DNA of 64,000 nt. Origin: Pleurotus ostreatus/Saccharomyces cerevisiae fusant. Lineage: Eukaryota; Opisthokonta. The notes below the pieces were generated by a model. That model saw only the letters and a program-made list of their open reading frames with translations, was not told the DNA's origin and did not search any database. Positions 44,220-54,860 of this stretch are shown piece after piece (the first letter of the stretch is position 1; the number at the start of each line of letters is the position of its first letter). Both the position numbers and the translations under genes were made by a program. The stretch spans positions 1 to 64,000 of the forward strand of contig JAMQCK010000002.1 in the NCBI GenBank assembly GCA_024196135.1, read 5' to 3'.

Positions 44220-45291
44220 TCAGCACGCCCAGCCAATCTTGATCCCGTTCTCTAGCAGTGAATGTACCTCCTGAATCGACGGCCGTCCTCGAGGGTCAGA
44301 CTGCCAGCAGTTGCATATTATTTGCCACATATGGTCGGTAAGCCTGTATGAATCAGGGCGTTTCGGGCGCGCCGAAGGGTTTCTGCATATCTCTGCCATG
44401 TCAAAGATGCTCTTGTCGTAGCCATATGGGGGACCACCGGAATATAACTACATAGATCAAAAGTTAGATATCACAGTGTTTCGTGACGCCTTGTGTCGCT
44501 CACCTCGCAAGCCATCATACCAAAGCTATAGACATCCGCCTGCGTACTGGCTCTTAGCTTCATGCCGGACGTGATGATCTCAGGCGCAAGCCATTGCTGA
44601 CTGATAGCGATAGAGTCGTAGGTTACAGGCAATCTGTACGGCATCCGAGTCATGTCGGATGCATCCATGCCGATGTCAGCCAACACGACTTGTCCGTTGC
44701 CTCTGATCAATACGTTGGCCTGGTGAAGTTAGTCATTTATCTCCATTGGCATTTCCGGCGATGCTCACGGCCTTGATGTTCCCATGAACCACAGCAGGTG
44801 TCTGCCCATGCATAAATCCCAGCGCATCTGCGACCTCGAGAAGCTGGAGCAGTTTTGGGAGGGTGACATGTAGCAGTGCGAACTACGTACTATTTGTGCG
44901 ATTTGTGCCCAAGACTTGACTTTCACAAACTGGAGAGCATCGTAGGGATAGATGGGCCTCACGAATGCAGGCAAAGAGATCTCGTCCACTAATATCCCAC
45001 AAAACTCAGCAATATGAGGATGGGAACGCACACGTTCCCACTCCCTCAGAACCCGTGCAATTGCCTGCAGGTCAACAGGATGCCACAAGATGCAGAGACG
45101 GTACGTACCTTGCGATACTCCTCTATGATCGCCTCAGTCGCATAGATGCTAATATTCCACGTCCGTATGAGAACCTTTTCCCCCCTCACCCGCGCTCTTT
45201 TGTGCTGAACGTATGTGCTGTGGGCATGATATCGTCCTTCCACGCACTCGACCTCATCAGCCAAAATGGCAAATCTCGCAACGTCGAATTC
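44220..45291 (-). CDS. Protein-kinase-fold protein, probable pseudokinase
   Basis: At least five exons on the minus strand assemble into a kinase fold; the 5' end is uncertain (an upstream exon around 45352-45412 is possible). The N-lobe runs EFDVARFAILADEVECVEG, then KVLIRTWNIS, where the VAIK lysine position holds Arg, then YRKAIARVLREWERVRSHPHIAEFCGILVD. The C-lobe has LLEVADALGFMHG, the catalytic loop VVHGNIKAANVLI (HRD changed to HGN), LADIGM in place of DFG, QWLAPEIITSG, ADVYSFGMMACE, GGPPYGYD and the closing CNCWQSDPRGRPSIQEV; stop at 44220-44222. Loss of both the catalytic Asp and the lysine argues against phosphotransfer. Such degenerate kinases are frequent in lineage-specific mushroom expansions. 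Confidence 0.7.
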
Positions 45292-46216
45292 CTGTTAGAT
45301 TCGTTTCAGTATGCTCGGAAGAAGATGGAGTAGAGACATTGTGTACGTCTGTCAGGATCATGAAGGAGGTCCACGATGAAGGTGCTGCGGGTTCCCTGTG
45401 ATCCCGAAAGCAGAGGATTGAAAGAGCACCGAAAGGCAAGGGACACCTGTTACGCAGCTTGCTGTCAGTTGCGCTGCTGCAGTGGCGGAAGCAAGTAGTT
45501 TGCGCAACGGGATACTCCTCACCTACCTTTATAGTCATCGCAAGCCTGTTTGTGACAATTGCACGCTCGTAACAATAGGCGGAGGAGGGCGCAAAGGCCC
45601 GTACATGCCGGTGCTTATTGTTGCATGCCGATCGCTATTGTTGCAGGTAAGATCGGTAACGTGCGCGTTGGCTAAGGTCACTCCGCCACAGTGCACGATC
45701 CCCACCGGTATGACATCCACTTGGACGAAATATAATGGGCCACCCGCTAACCTTTCAAATATCGTCAACCAGTGTCCGACAGCGAGATCACTGCAGGTAC
45801 TGTACCAGGCTCCGTTTGTGCATACATCGGTCGTCATATACCGTGCTTGCCCGTTACGAAACCACAACGAGAGCATGCACTTACCCAACACGTACCGTCC
45901 GCTTTCGCGCTGGCGCGCCACCGAAAAGGCAGCAATTAGCTGTATCCCGCAACGATGAAGCATAAGACTCGCTCGCTCGAGCGCATAAATTACCGGCATT
46001 ACACCCAGTGTGTTGTTATGTGTTATGGAGTTATGGGGGATTATAGTGTACAGAATATAGCATCGTAAGTGGTGGGTGCGACGCCAGCGGTATGTGGGAC
46101 ACCAGAAGGCGGCGGCAGAGCGCGCGAGAGCCGGTAATTCGAGGTCATTGACGGTGTTGGCGGACGGACGGGCGAGACGGTAGGTAGCAAGCGAGGACGG
46201 ATCGCTGATGACGAGC
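45292..46216. other. Region between the kinase-like gene and ERI1
   Basis: Holds the uncertain upstream part of the kinase-like gene (up to about 45540) and then sequence with long but uninformative ORFs on both strands (45482-45958 plus, 45535-46329 minus). Their proteins are Cys/Ser/Arg-rich without domain signals. I see no further gene. Confidence 0.35.
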
Positions 46217-47626
46217 TCAGACGTACTCTTCAAGCACGCGGCCCTTCTTGCCCATCCAAGGCCATCGACGGGTGATGTTGATAGGCGTGTTCGGCTTGAG
46301 CTGCACTCCGCGGCGCGCGAGCTCGGCAAGGATACGACAGATATTGCGCGTGTCCTAATAAGAGGTCAACAGAGCCGCGTAAAAGCAAAGTAGGATACAT
46401 ACGTCGATGCCGCTGTGCTGTCGACCCTGAAACTCAGGCAGGCCAAGGGCTCGCAACTGAGCCGGTATATTCGGCGTCCGCCGACGGGGAAACATGGGCT
46501 AGTGAAGATGTGAGATTGATGGGAAACGACACGATGGAGACTTACTTTATACTGATTATATTGGGGGGACGATGCATAAGACATAGGAGAAACAGAAGGA
46601 GGCGATCCAGAGGTCGTCGAAGAGGTATCCGAAGACGAAGATTGCTCATCCATCCATTGCATAACGGGAACCCGGACATCCAGGACGTCTCCGCGCATCC
46701 ATTCAGGGAAGACAATCTATCGCGAATCAGCAATCGTCTAAGAGTCAGCGTGATGATATTTACCCTCGACAGAAAGCATTGCTTCACGACGAAGTCACGC
46801 AGGTCGAAGGGACCGTCGCTGCACCAGCAGTACTTCACCAGCCGCTTTCCAGTCCGGCGGTCGATTAGCCCATGACGGATCATAAAGGCATAGAAGGACC
46901 TCAGGACGTCCGCAAAGGGGGGTGCGGCATCGACTTGTGACTACTGGCAACGGTGTTATAGCTCACGGCATCCTGATAGATTAAGAAGGTACAGACTTGA
47001 GTGATGCCGGTAAGGTCGGTACAGAACTGCGATAGTACAGGCCGCCAGGTGGGGCGGACATAACTATGGAAGGTGTCGACGACTTCGAGCTCGGAAGCCG
47101 TGCCGTCGTCGGCCTTGTCGCGCCACCGCATGAGGCAGACCGGGAACTCCTGCGGACGATGACTCGGTTAGCGGGGGTATGCAGTGGCAAGACAGTGGCT
47201 ACGACGCACGATGATCTCGTTCGGGTAGCTGAAAGTCGTTCCTTGCATACATGTGCCCTCTACGTCCACGACGAGAAAGGCGTCATAATTCTGTCTGGTC
47301 GTCGGCAGCTCTTGCGCCTCGCAGTGATCCTGTGCGTCGTAGACCGGCGACGGCGATGGAGACGGCGAAGGCGACGGAGTCCTGCGCGGAGGTGGCGCAA
47401 TCTTGATAGACGAGCGAACAGGCGAAAAGCGCTTCAGGTCATTCGCAAAAGAGGTACGCGCGTACGTAGGCGACGGTGGCGGGGATATCGGGAGAGAAAT
47501 GGGCGGAGGGGAAAAGTACTTTCGTACAAGAAGAAGACAAAGAAAGAGAGCAATCACAGAAAAAACAACAGGGACGAGCCATATCAGCGGCCAGCCTGCG
47601 CGAACAGGCGCCCACTGGAGACCCAT
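46217..47626 (-). CDS. ERI1: ERI1-family DEDDh 3'-5' exoribonuclease with N-terminal membrane anchor
   Basis: Six exons (47210-47626, 46997-47149, 46764-46940, 46546-46716, 46403-46498, 46217-46354), all introns phase 0, give 383 residues. A transmembrane helix (LIWLVPVVFSVIALFLCLLLV, residues 14-34) is followed by a Ser/Pro-rich stalk. The exonuclease core begins AFLVVDVEGTC (D121 and E123), then SYPNEIIEFPVCLMRW, TFHSYVRPTWRPVLSQFCTDLTGIT, WCSDGPFDLRDFV, and RQHSGIDDTRNICRILAELA, which supplies the final His and Asp. This is the DEDDh set and the ERI1/3'hExo/ERI3 arrangement; relatives trim 5.8S rRNA and histone mRNA and degrade small RNAs. A Ser-rich insert (SSSSDTSSTTSGSPPS) separates the third and fourth motifs. 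The membrane anchor is unusual for ERI1. Confidence 0.85.
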
Positions 47627-47765
47627 GGTGGCGGAGGAAGAAACGCAACCGAGCCCGGCGCGTGCTATGCGGGCAACCACCCACGTGGTCGCCCACACGT
47701 GGCAAGCGTTTTCCGGGATTTCCTTTTGTTTTCGGAAGCGATACCTCTTCGATCCTACTTCCACC

Positions 47766-48887
47766 ATGGCAGGCGGTGGTGACGACTTTGACGACGACTT
47801 TCAGCCCGATGAACTTGTGGCGCTCTCCGATGACGAGGCTGGTGAAGGCGTAGACCTAGAGGACGTCGGCCACAGTGCCGAAGGGGCCGACGAGGAGGAC
47901 GATCAGGACCCGACCCCCAATGATCGCTCGGTCGAGGACAAGAAACGGAAGCGGAAGGAGAAGATGAAGGAGAAGAAAGCTAAGGTGCGCGGCGTCTGCC
48001 CTTGTCTCGCGAGCAATCGGGTGACCCTCCGAGCAGAAGCGCAAGCTCATTGAGAGCATGATCCCGGACGAGCGGGAGGAGACGTCGGTGGCAGCCCGAA
48101 CCCCCTACGAGCTCGCGCAGTACCTCGCCACTGCACAGTCCAAGACCTTCAAGGACATGTCTGCCATTGAGCTCGAAGACATGCGCATCCCAGGTGCGCG
48201 CCACCCTCTTTCATTGCCATAAAGTCCTTAATTGACGACCAGACCTTGCTTATCCGTAGAGGCTGCCATTGTGGACACGACAATATGGACAGGCCCTCGA
48301 ACGCTTGATAACCTGGTCGACTTCATCATGAAAGGTAAGCCCACAGATTTTGTACGGAGGCCGCGACCACTAAGCGCGTCACCAGCGGTACCCTCACTGA
48401 AGACGCGCCTCGGGCAGAAGTCAAAGGCCAATGGCGCCCCCACCATGATCTACATTGCGGGCGCGGCTTTACGTGTCGCCGATGTTACCCGCGTGCTCAA
48501 GAACAAGAAGCTACGCGGAGAGAAGGGCGGAGACGTCGCAAAGCTATTCGCAAAGCACTTCAAACTGCAGGACCATGTTCAGTACCTGAAGCGCACCGCT
48601 ATCGGTGCTGCCGTTGGCACACCAGGTCGAGTGGGCAAACTTCTCTGCGAGACAGGTACGTCCTTTGTATCCGCCAACCGAAATTACCGCTCATCGACCA
48701 TGCCGCAGATGCCCTCGCCACGACTGCCCTCTCCCACATCGTTCTCGACATCACCTTCCGCGATGCCAAGAAGCGCAATATCTTGGACATCCCAGAGACG
48801 CGGGACGAGCTCTTTAGGACGATCCTGGGCTGCCCGAAGGTATTGAAGGGTATCAAGGACGGCAAGATCCAGGTCGTGCTGTTCTGA
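47766..48887 (+). CDS. CMS1: Cms1/CMSS1-like 90S pre-ribosome factor
   Basis: Five exons (47766-47984, 48037-48193, 48260-48334, 48386-48655, 48709-48887) give 299 residues. The N-terminus is acidic (DDFDDDFQPDELVALSDDEA) and then Lys-rich (KKRKRKEKMKEKKAK), as in nucleolar proteins. The C-terminal RecA-like half carries APTMIYIAGAALRVADVTRV, DVAKLFAKHFKLQDHVQYLK, and IGAAVGTPGRVGKLL, the DEAD-helicase-like 'TPGR' element retained in the family, and ends with FRDAKKRNILDIPETRD. Yeast Cms1 is a component of U3-containing 90S particles in small-subunit assembly. The gene is divergent from ERI1, 139 bases apart. Confidence 0.85.
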
Positions 48888-49203
48888 GGGCGGGCCAGCG
48901 ATATTTTTTATCGATAAGCTCCTGGGGAGCTGCTGCATCTGTTGTACATACTTGCTTGACCGTCTACCTACTCTCTACCCTGCACTGTATCTTTATCAAT
49001 GCTGACTTTCATACTTACATGGTTCCGTGCGTTCAATCCTATGTAGATGGTGCTCAACAAACAAAGGGTGCAAAGCAAAATTGAAGAACAAAAGTCAGTG
49101 TGCAGGGATATCCAGTAGTAATGTGCAGCGATGTCGTACATGTATTCTAGGTATGTGATCGTGAAGGTCGTGTCATCCAACAGGTGCATGTGCGATGTCT
49201 AGT
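48888..49203. other. Intergenic region between convergent genes
   Basis: 3' regions of CMS1 and the cytochrome b5-domain gene, AT-rich near 49020-49170. No gene seen. Confidence 0.4.
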
Positions 49204-49978
49204 CTAAGACGCAGGCTCAGGTACAAGGAAGCCGACCATACATTGGTCGAGCATAAAGTCGGCGTTGACCCAAGCATGAGTAACCGCTATCATAGCATCC
49301 GTCAGCCTTCTGACCACTGGTCGGCACACAATCACTCACCGAACAGCTTTGTCCCATCTCGCCCCGCCACCCGCATCAGCTCCTTCTCGCCCCCAGGATG
49401 GAAGGGCAAATACGCTGTCATATTGTACACCTTCCCATAGATCGCTGTCCACGCATCGTCCTTCTTGTTATGTGCCTTCAACATCGACGGCGTCACCCTC
49501 AGCAGCGTCTCCACGCCCTACACAACCGATTAACCACCACTTACTTCGTACCTAAGAGATCAGTCACCCTTAGATCTTTCCCCGACGCCTTCAGGTTAGC
49601 CCAATCAAGAGGGCCATACCCCGGTTGCAGGGCGACCTTCTCCCTCGCGCGTATGGGCTTAGACGTCGACGGCGGTAGCGCAAGCCCTCCTCTACTCCCC
49701 CCACTCGGTGGTGGCGCAAGCCCCGGATTGCGCACCGCGAGGCCCGGATTTGGTGGCGGAGGCATACGCGCGTTGTCGGTCAGTATCCTGGGCACGGACG
49801 AAGAGGCCCGCTGCGCGCTGTTCAAGGCCGGAAATGCGGGTGCGACGTCGTCCTCCGTCTCCGTCGCAGAGCCATCTTTGTCTTCCTCCTCTGGCGGGAC
49901 AACGGTAGGCGTAGCAAGAGTGGGCTCGGCAGCAGGTGCAGGCGCTGAAGAAAACCAGCTACTGAGGTACGAGGTCAT
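49204..49978 (-). CDS. Cytochrome b5-type heme-binding domain protein
   Basis: Three exons (49568-49978, 49340-49517, 49204-49286) give 223 residues. The first 135 residues are disordered, acidic then Pro-rich (ALPPSTSKPIRAREKVALQP, GYGPLDWANLK). The cytochrome b5 fold follows: LRVTPSMLKAHNKKDDAWTAIYG, KVYNMTAYLPFHPGGEKELM with the first heme His in HPGG, and after the last splice GTKLFAVTHAWVNADFMLDQ with the second His in THAWV. The C-terminus MVGFLVPEPAS is close to the family end. This architecture, with no membrane anchor, is the fungal CYB5-domain protein of Irc21 type; in yeast Irc21 affects DNA damage and drug response, but the role here is unknown. Confidence 0.85.
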
Positions 49979-50138
49979 CGTGTTGTCCGTCGAGCAGGAT
50001 GGGTGAGGTGAAGGAGGGCACGCTGATAGATCAAGCCAGTCAGAGGCAAGCGTTTAGCGCCGTGCCCCCGTGATGCGCTGCAGCGACGCGCCGTGATCGG
50101 CGCGGGCTTCCCACGCTCAGCACCTACTCCCGCCCGCC

Positions 50139-50605
50139 ATGTTCGGTGCCTTCAGGCCTACTCATGTAGCATGCGGCGGTAACCTATGGTGCGCAGCGCA
50201 AATGCGTCCAGCGACTGAGCTTAACAGCATTACAGGAAGATGCCCATGAAGCTCTCGGTGACGCGCAAGGCGAACGTGCGCTCCCGGCTGAAAAAGGTCG
50301 ACGCCGTCATTGAGGCCGTACGGGCGAGCGGAGTCGAGTGCACAGCACTGGTGCGTCTACCTCCCTGCTACGCGAACTTCATGCTGATGTGTGCCATCAG
50401 GAGCGCGCCCTTGAGCTACCGAAGGAGAGTGAGATGCCGGCGCGGGACAAGTACACCGTCTTCTCGCGCACGTCGCGGAATTACCGAAAACCTATCCAAT
50501 TCGTGCCCAAGTGGACTAGGGTGCGTGCTTTCTATCTACTCCCACACTACTGTCCACTTAATTGTATTATAGTTAACGCAGAGAGTGAACCCCAAGGGTT
50601 TCTAA
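50139..50605 (+). CDS. MRPL31: Mitochondrial large ribosomal subunit protein mL60
   Basis: Four exons (50139-50188, 50236-50350, 50401-50520, 50582-50605) give 102 residues. The start MFGAFRPTHVACGGNLWKMP, the basic helix RKANVRSRLKKVDAVIEAV, MPARDKYTVFSRTSRNYRKP and the final FVPKWTRRVNPKGF are the hallmarks of the fungal mL60/Mrpl31 protein. The last exon carries only seven codons plus stop. The cytochrome b5-domain gene diverges from it, with 160 bases between starts. Confidence 0.9.
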
Positions 50606-51042
50606 TCCCCAAGCGCTCCGTCTACTGCATACTTCCATGCCTGTGCTACCCGGTCAATCAATAATCCCTCTCTCATTCCGTGCCATACAAAGTTCGCTCC
50701 AAGCAACATGCCAAGTCGTGCAACTGCAAGCTTGAAGTCGATGCTCCCTCGCGCACTCAGCCTCAGCCTCGACCCGACCACTTTCCAAAGTGTCGCTCGA
50801 AAATTCAGACAACGTCAGACCAAAGCTCCGGATGAAAATGCATGAATGACGAGTGCATACGAGTGCATATGATACAGGTATCGCATAAAAGTGGTGTAGT
50901 GTCGCGAGTGCATAAAGCATGATTGTTCCAGAGTCCGTCCAGATGCCATAATTGTCTTCCAACTTAATCAGTCCTTCCTTCCCCTCCAGCCCCTTCGCCC
51001 CTCCTCTCCTCTCCTCTCCTCCCGCAGGTCCCGCATCGTCCT
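50606..51042. other. Intergenic region with CT-rich tract
   Basis: Between the convergent mL60 and NYN8 genes. No gene; a CTCCT microsatellite at its end is listed separately. Confidence 0.45.
51000..51022. repeat. (CTCCT)n microsatellite
   Basis: Four to five tandem CTCCT units lie just beyond the NYN8 stop codon, in its probable 3' untranslated region. Confidence 0.8.
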
Positions 51043-54000
51043 TCAAACCTTTACCTCCGTCCACTCATCCTCCAAAGCCACCCACTGCACTCCCTGATAT
51101 ATCCCTTCGTACACGATCCCCTCCTGTGCCGCCACCTCGATGTACTGCTTGAAGTTCCGCAGGCCCTGCTCGCAAATGAGTATAATTCCTTCCGACATCC
51201 ACACTATACAGCGACAAAGCAGGACACGACACTCACCGCGTGCACATACGCATCCTTGTCGAACTGCATGAGCCGGATGGCCAGCACACTGCGCGACGGG
51301 CCGAACTTGCCCTCCGCCAGGAAAGCTTGCAAAGCCTGGATGAGCGGCTTAAATCGCACCCTGGGCTCGCTCGCTGCAGCTGTCGCACTGGCGGGTGCCG
51401 CTGTCATCGTCGTAGTTGTCGTAGTCGTTGCTTGGAGCGTCGCTGTCGTCGTCGAGGCCTTGACCGCGTCCGCACTGGCCTTCTTCGTAGCCGCAGTGGT
51501 CATCTTCGGAGCCAGTTCCTCCTTCACCGTGGCCAAGGTCTTCAGTCCCGCACTTGCCTTCGAAGGTTGTGTAGTGCTCGTTGCCGTCGGAACCGGCGCC
51601 GGCTTGCTAGGCAATGAGGACGGCACTGCGGGCGTTTGCCCCGCGGCCATAGCGGTCACCCAACTCGACACCGATACTGGCTTCGCCGACGTGCCCTCCA
51701 CGTTCACGATCTCCTTCAGCGGCTTCCACTTCGACGCACCGGGCGCTGGCTGACTCGCAGCAGAAGCTTGCGTCGCACCCGACGAAGACATGGTCACGTC
51801 CATCGCTGTCACCGTAGCCTTGACAAACTGCGGCGGCGCCCTGCCCTTGACCTCCGTCTTCTTCGCCACCTGCGGAGGCACGAACGGCGTGTTGGACTTC
51901 GATCTTGACCTCGCCCGCGGCCCCGTCGGGACATGCAACGTCGACGCCGACCTCGCTGGCGGCGGCCTGTGCATTGGCGACCCCATCGGCGACGACGATC
52001 GCGCACGCGCCGTCGGCGTCCTGGACCTACCTCTCGGCGGAGTTCGCTCGCGGACAGACACCGAGGCACGCCGCTTGCCAACAGCGCGAGATGTCCTTGA
52101 CGGACTACGCGGCGGCAGCGCGGACCCGCCCCTTCGTTTCGGGCTCGCCGAACGTGACCTCGAGCGCGCGTTGCGAGTGTCCCAAGCGCCGCGCGAGACG
52201 CGTTCCCAGTAGGTCTCGTCGCCCGTCATCCAAATGACATCGTCCCCGAAGTCGTTGTTCTTCACGCAGGTGCCCTGCAAAGGCGGACGCCGATACTCCT
52301 GCCGTCCGTCAACGAGCATTGGTGAGGGTGAACGCGAGCGCGACGAACGCTGGCGCCGAGGACCTGGACTTGGGCCGCGCTCCGGACGATAATGCCGGTC
52401 GACCGCGTTGCTCCTGAGGCCTTCGGGACTCGTCAGCCTCTCATACAGAGAAGGACGGCGCGCCTGCTGTCGAGAAGGTCCTGCTGCCTGTGAGCTGGCG
52501 GGCGGCGCCGAGGCCTTCTTCAGCACATATGCTGCAGCCGCTTCGCGCGCTCGCGCAGCGGCTTCACGTTCGCGTGCTATCGCCTGCTCGCGTTCGGCTT
52601 GAGCCTCGTCTGGCTTGGGAGCTTGTATGTCGAGATCCATGGATACGTCTTCGGCGGCCTTCTGCTGCCCCTGAACTTGGTCCTTCAGCGCCTTGCCAGC
52701 CTGTGAATTAGCATCGCGGACTTCACAAAGGGACCGCCAAAATTCCCCTACCTCAGCTTTGGCCGAAGCCGTCAAGCGGTTCGCGATCTCGACAGCCTTC
52801 TGTCTTGCGAGCTCTGCACTGTCGCGAACAGCTTCGGTGCTCGACCCAGCTTCAGGTTGACGGCACGGTCCTTCGGTCTTCTGCAGCTCAGAACCCTTGT
52901 CATGGTGCAATCTCGTAGGCGAGGGCGGTAAAGACGAATCAAGTTCCATGTCCGCTTCGCCCATGTCGCATTCAGACTCGACCCCTTCCATCGGAGTCGG
53001 TGGCGGTGACGGCGAACGCGGAGGTTCTTGCACTTCCTCTTCGACAATTGCTTGTAAGGGCATCGAAGACGACGACAATGAAGGGCCGGACGATGCCTGG
53101 GCCGGACACTGGGCAAGGTTCTTGCTTTTCTTGGGTATCGGGATGACAATCGGGTCGCGCTTGCCTTCTTCTAGTAGTACCACACTCGGCGACCTCGATC
53201 GTGCGGCTGCAGACTGTGGCACTTGCAAGAGATTGACGTGAGCGGCTGTGACCTTGATGCCGGGCGCTGGGGCAGACGGCTCTACCAAAGTCGCGTCGGA
53301 AAGCGAAGACGATTGCGGGACAATCTGAACCTCAGGCGTCTCTGGCTGGCGGGCCGATGCAGACAATACCTGTTCTGCTCCGCCGTTTGATAAAGTTGAA
53401 AGCAGAAGATCGATCTTGCCCGTGTCTAGAGGAAATCGCTGCGCCTGAGGTTGTGATGACGAAGCTACCGCTTCATGTGGAAGAGTACGCGTCGCAGGTT
53501 GAGGCGGGCCTGTTGCGGATACGGGAGCGCTAGGTAGTTGGGAAGCCTGAGCGCGAGCATCATCAACTCTTGTGACGGACGTCGAAGGTTGCGTTTTGTT
53601 GACTAATCGACTGTTGATGAGCGCACGAGCGGCGATAGTCAATGCCACCGACGACGCCGAAGACCTTGCCTGTTGAACCTGCTCATTGACACCAGCAGGG
53701 TGTTGCGCAGTTCGCCAGTTGGTAGTCGTAGAAGACCCTGCGACGGTACCGTATTGCCAGGCATCAATATTTTGCCGAGCTAGGGCAGCCTTGTCTCGAA
53801 CGGTAGCCTTCTGCTGCGAAGGTCCCGGCGCAGGGCGTTTTGGTGGCAAGCTCGGATGAACACGTTTCGGGATGGCAGACGTTCCAAGCACCTCCGTCCT
53901 CCAGTCAAAAACCTGCGTCGCTTGCTCGCGAAGACAGGTGACTGCCTGGGCAGGTGTGATAATTACTATCCGGAAGTTGCGATTGCGCAGAATGGCCGCC

Positions 54001-54476
54001 GCATAGGCGAAGTCTCGATCACCGGAGATGAGGACAATGGTAGTGGGCGGCGGATTATCCCACGCGAATACAAGCATGTCGACTGCAAGAAACGGCAATA
54101 GCGATGTAAGAACGAAGGCGTTGGCAATGTGGAGTGAACTTCGTTGTGGTCCTCGTACCTTGAAGCATTTGATCAGCGACATCCTTGTAGCCGACGTGCG
54201 GAGTATCTGTGAGCGAGACGCCAGAGATCTGAAGCTCAGCGCGGACATTCGTGGCGTGCCCATTCACTTGCAAGTATGCCTTAAAGAGATTGATAGTGCC
54301 GTATTGCAATGCAATGTCGCGTATCCTCTGGACAGCACCGTAGCCGGAGTAGCCCTTTGGAACTGGGACATTCTCTGGACCGTTGCTCAGCACATGAACC
54401 CCATACAGGCGATCAGCGACGCACCATAGTCCCAGAGTATACCAACGACGCCGTTCCCAGTGGCCTGTGAAGTCAT
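51043..54476 (-). CDS. NYN8: NYN-domain RNase with long SR-rich linker and one C-terminal LOTUS-like module
   Basis: Four exons (54425-54476, 54159-54374, 51237-54082, 51043-51165) give 1078 residues, the longest of the family. The NYN domain reads GVVGILWDY-ENVPVPKGYSGYGAVQRIRD (ENV replaces ENC), ISGVSLTDTPHVGYKDVADQM, VDMLVFAWDNPPPTTIVLISGDRDFAYAA; acidic residues intact. A linker of about 780 residues holds an Ala/Glu/Gln helical part (AREREAAARAREAAAAYVLK) and an Arg/Ser section (RQRSSRSRSPSPML, NARSRSRSASPKRR, RARSRSKS) like that of splicing-associated proteins. One module (FKPLIQALQAFLAEGKFGPS, YVHA-GLRNFKQYIEVAAQEG to GVQWVALEDEW) is split by the last intron, as in NYN1. NYN1 and NYN8 thus share architecture at the two ends of the cluster. 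Confidence 0.85.
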
Positions 54477-54860
54477 GGCACGACTGGAAGAACCGTAAAA
54501 GGCGGTTCAAGCACGGCTGGACGAGAGATGATGAGGGCGAGAAACAAAGCACGGACGGCCACTCTTTATTGTGGTTCGCCGTGAGAATGCCATGGCCCGC
54601 CGGCGCGGACTCGGAGACGCGCCGCGATCGGCCTCGTGGTGTACACGGCACGTGATGGCGCAAGACTTGGAATCTGACAGTCATCGTCTCCCATTGCCTG
54701 CTAACTGCCAGGCTCTCCCTGAAGAAAGTGAGAATCAAGAATAACCGCTCGCTATAGCAATCCTGTTTAGCTTGTCTTGGAACCAGATCGCAATCCCTGG
54801 CCCTCACAACATTGACACTGCTGCTTGTTCCCGTCCGTGGAGTCTTCTCCTGTCGATATA
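54477..54860. other. Divergent promoter of NYN8 and MOG1
   Basis: 384 bases between start codons. No ORF of note or RNA gene recognised. Confidence 0.45.

Noticed and set aside
45535..46329. Minus-strand ORF of 264 codons between the kinase-like gene and ERI1
   Set aside because: Overlaps the ERI1 3' exon in another frame, is Cys/Arg/Ser rich, and shows no family features.
47066..48053. Two long plus-strand ORFs (47066-47782 and 47403-48053) over the ERI1 gene
   Set aside because: They are antisense to well-supported ERI1 exons; only the part after ATG 47766 is real and belongs to CMS1.
7699..54476. A secondary-metabolite gene cluster as explanation for the region
   Set aside because: No polyketide synthase, NRPS, terpene synthase, P450 or transporter is present; transketolase, the AA14-like gene and the TENA protein are unrelated neighbours.
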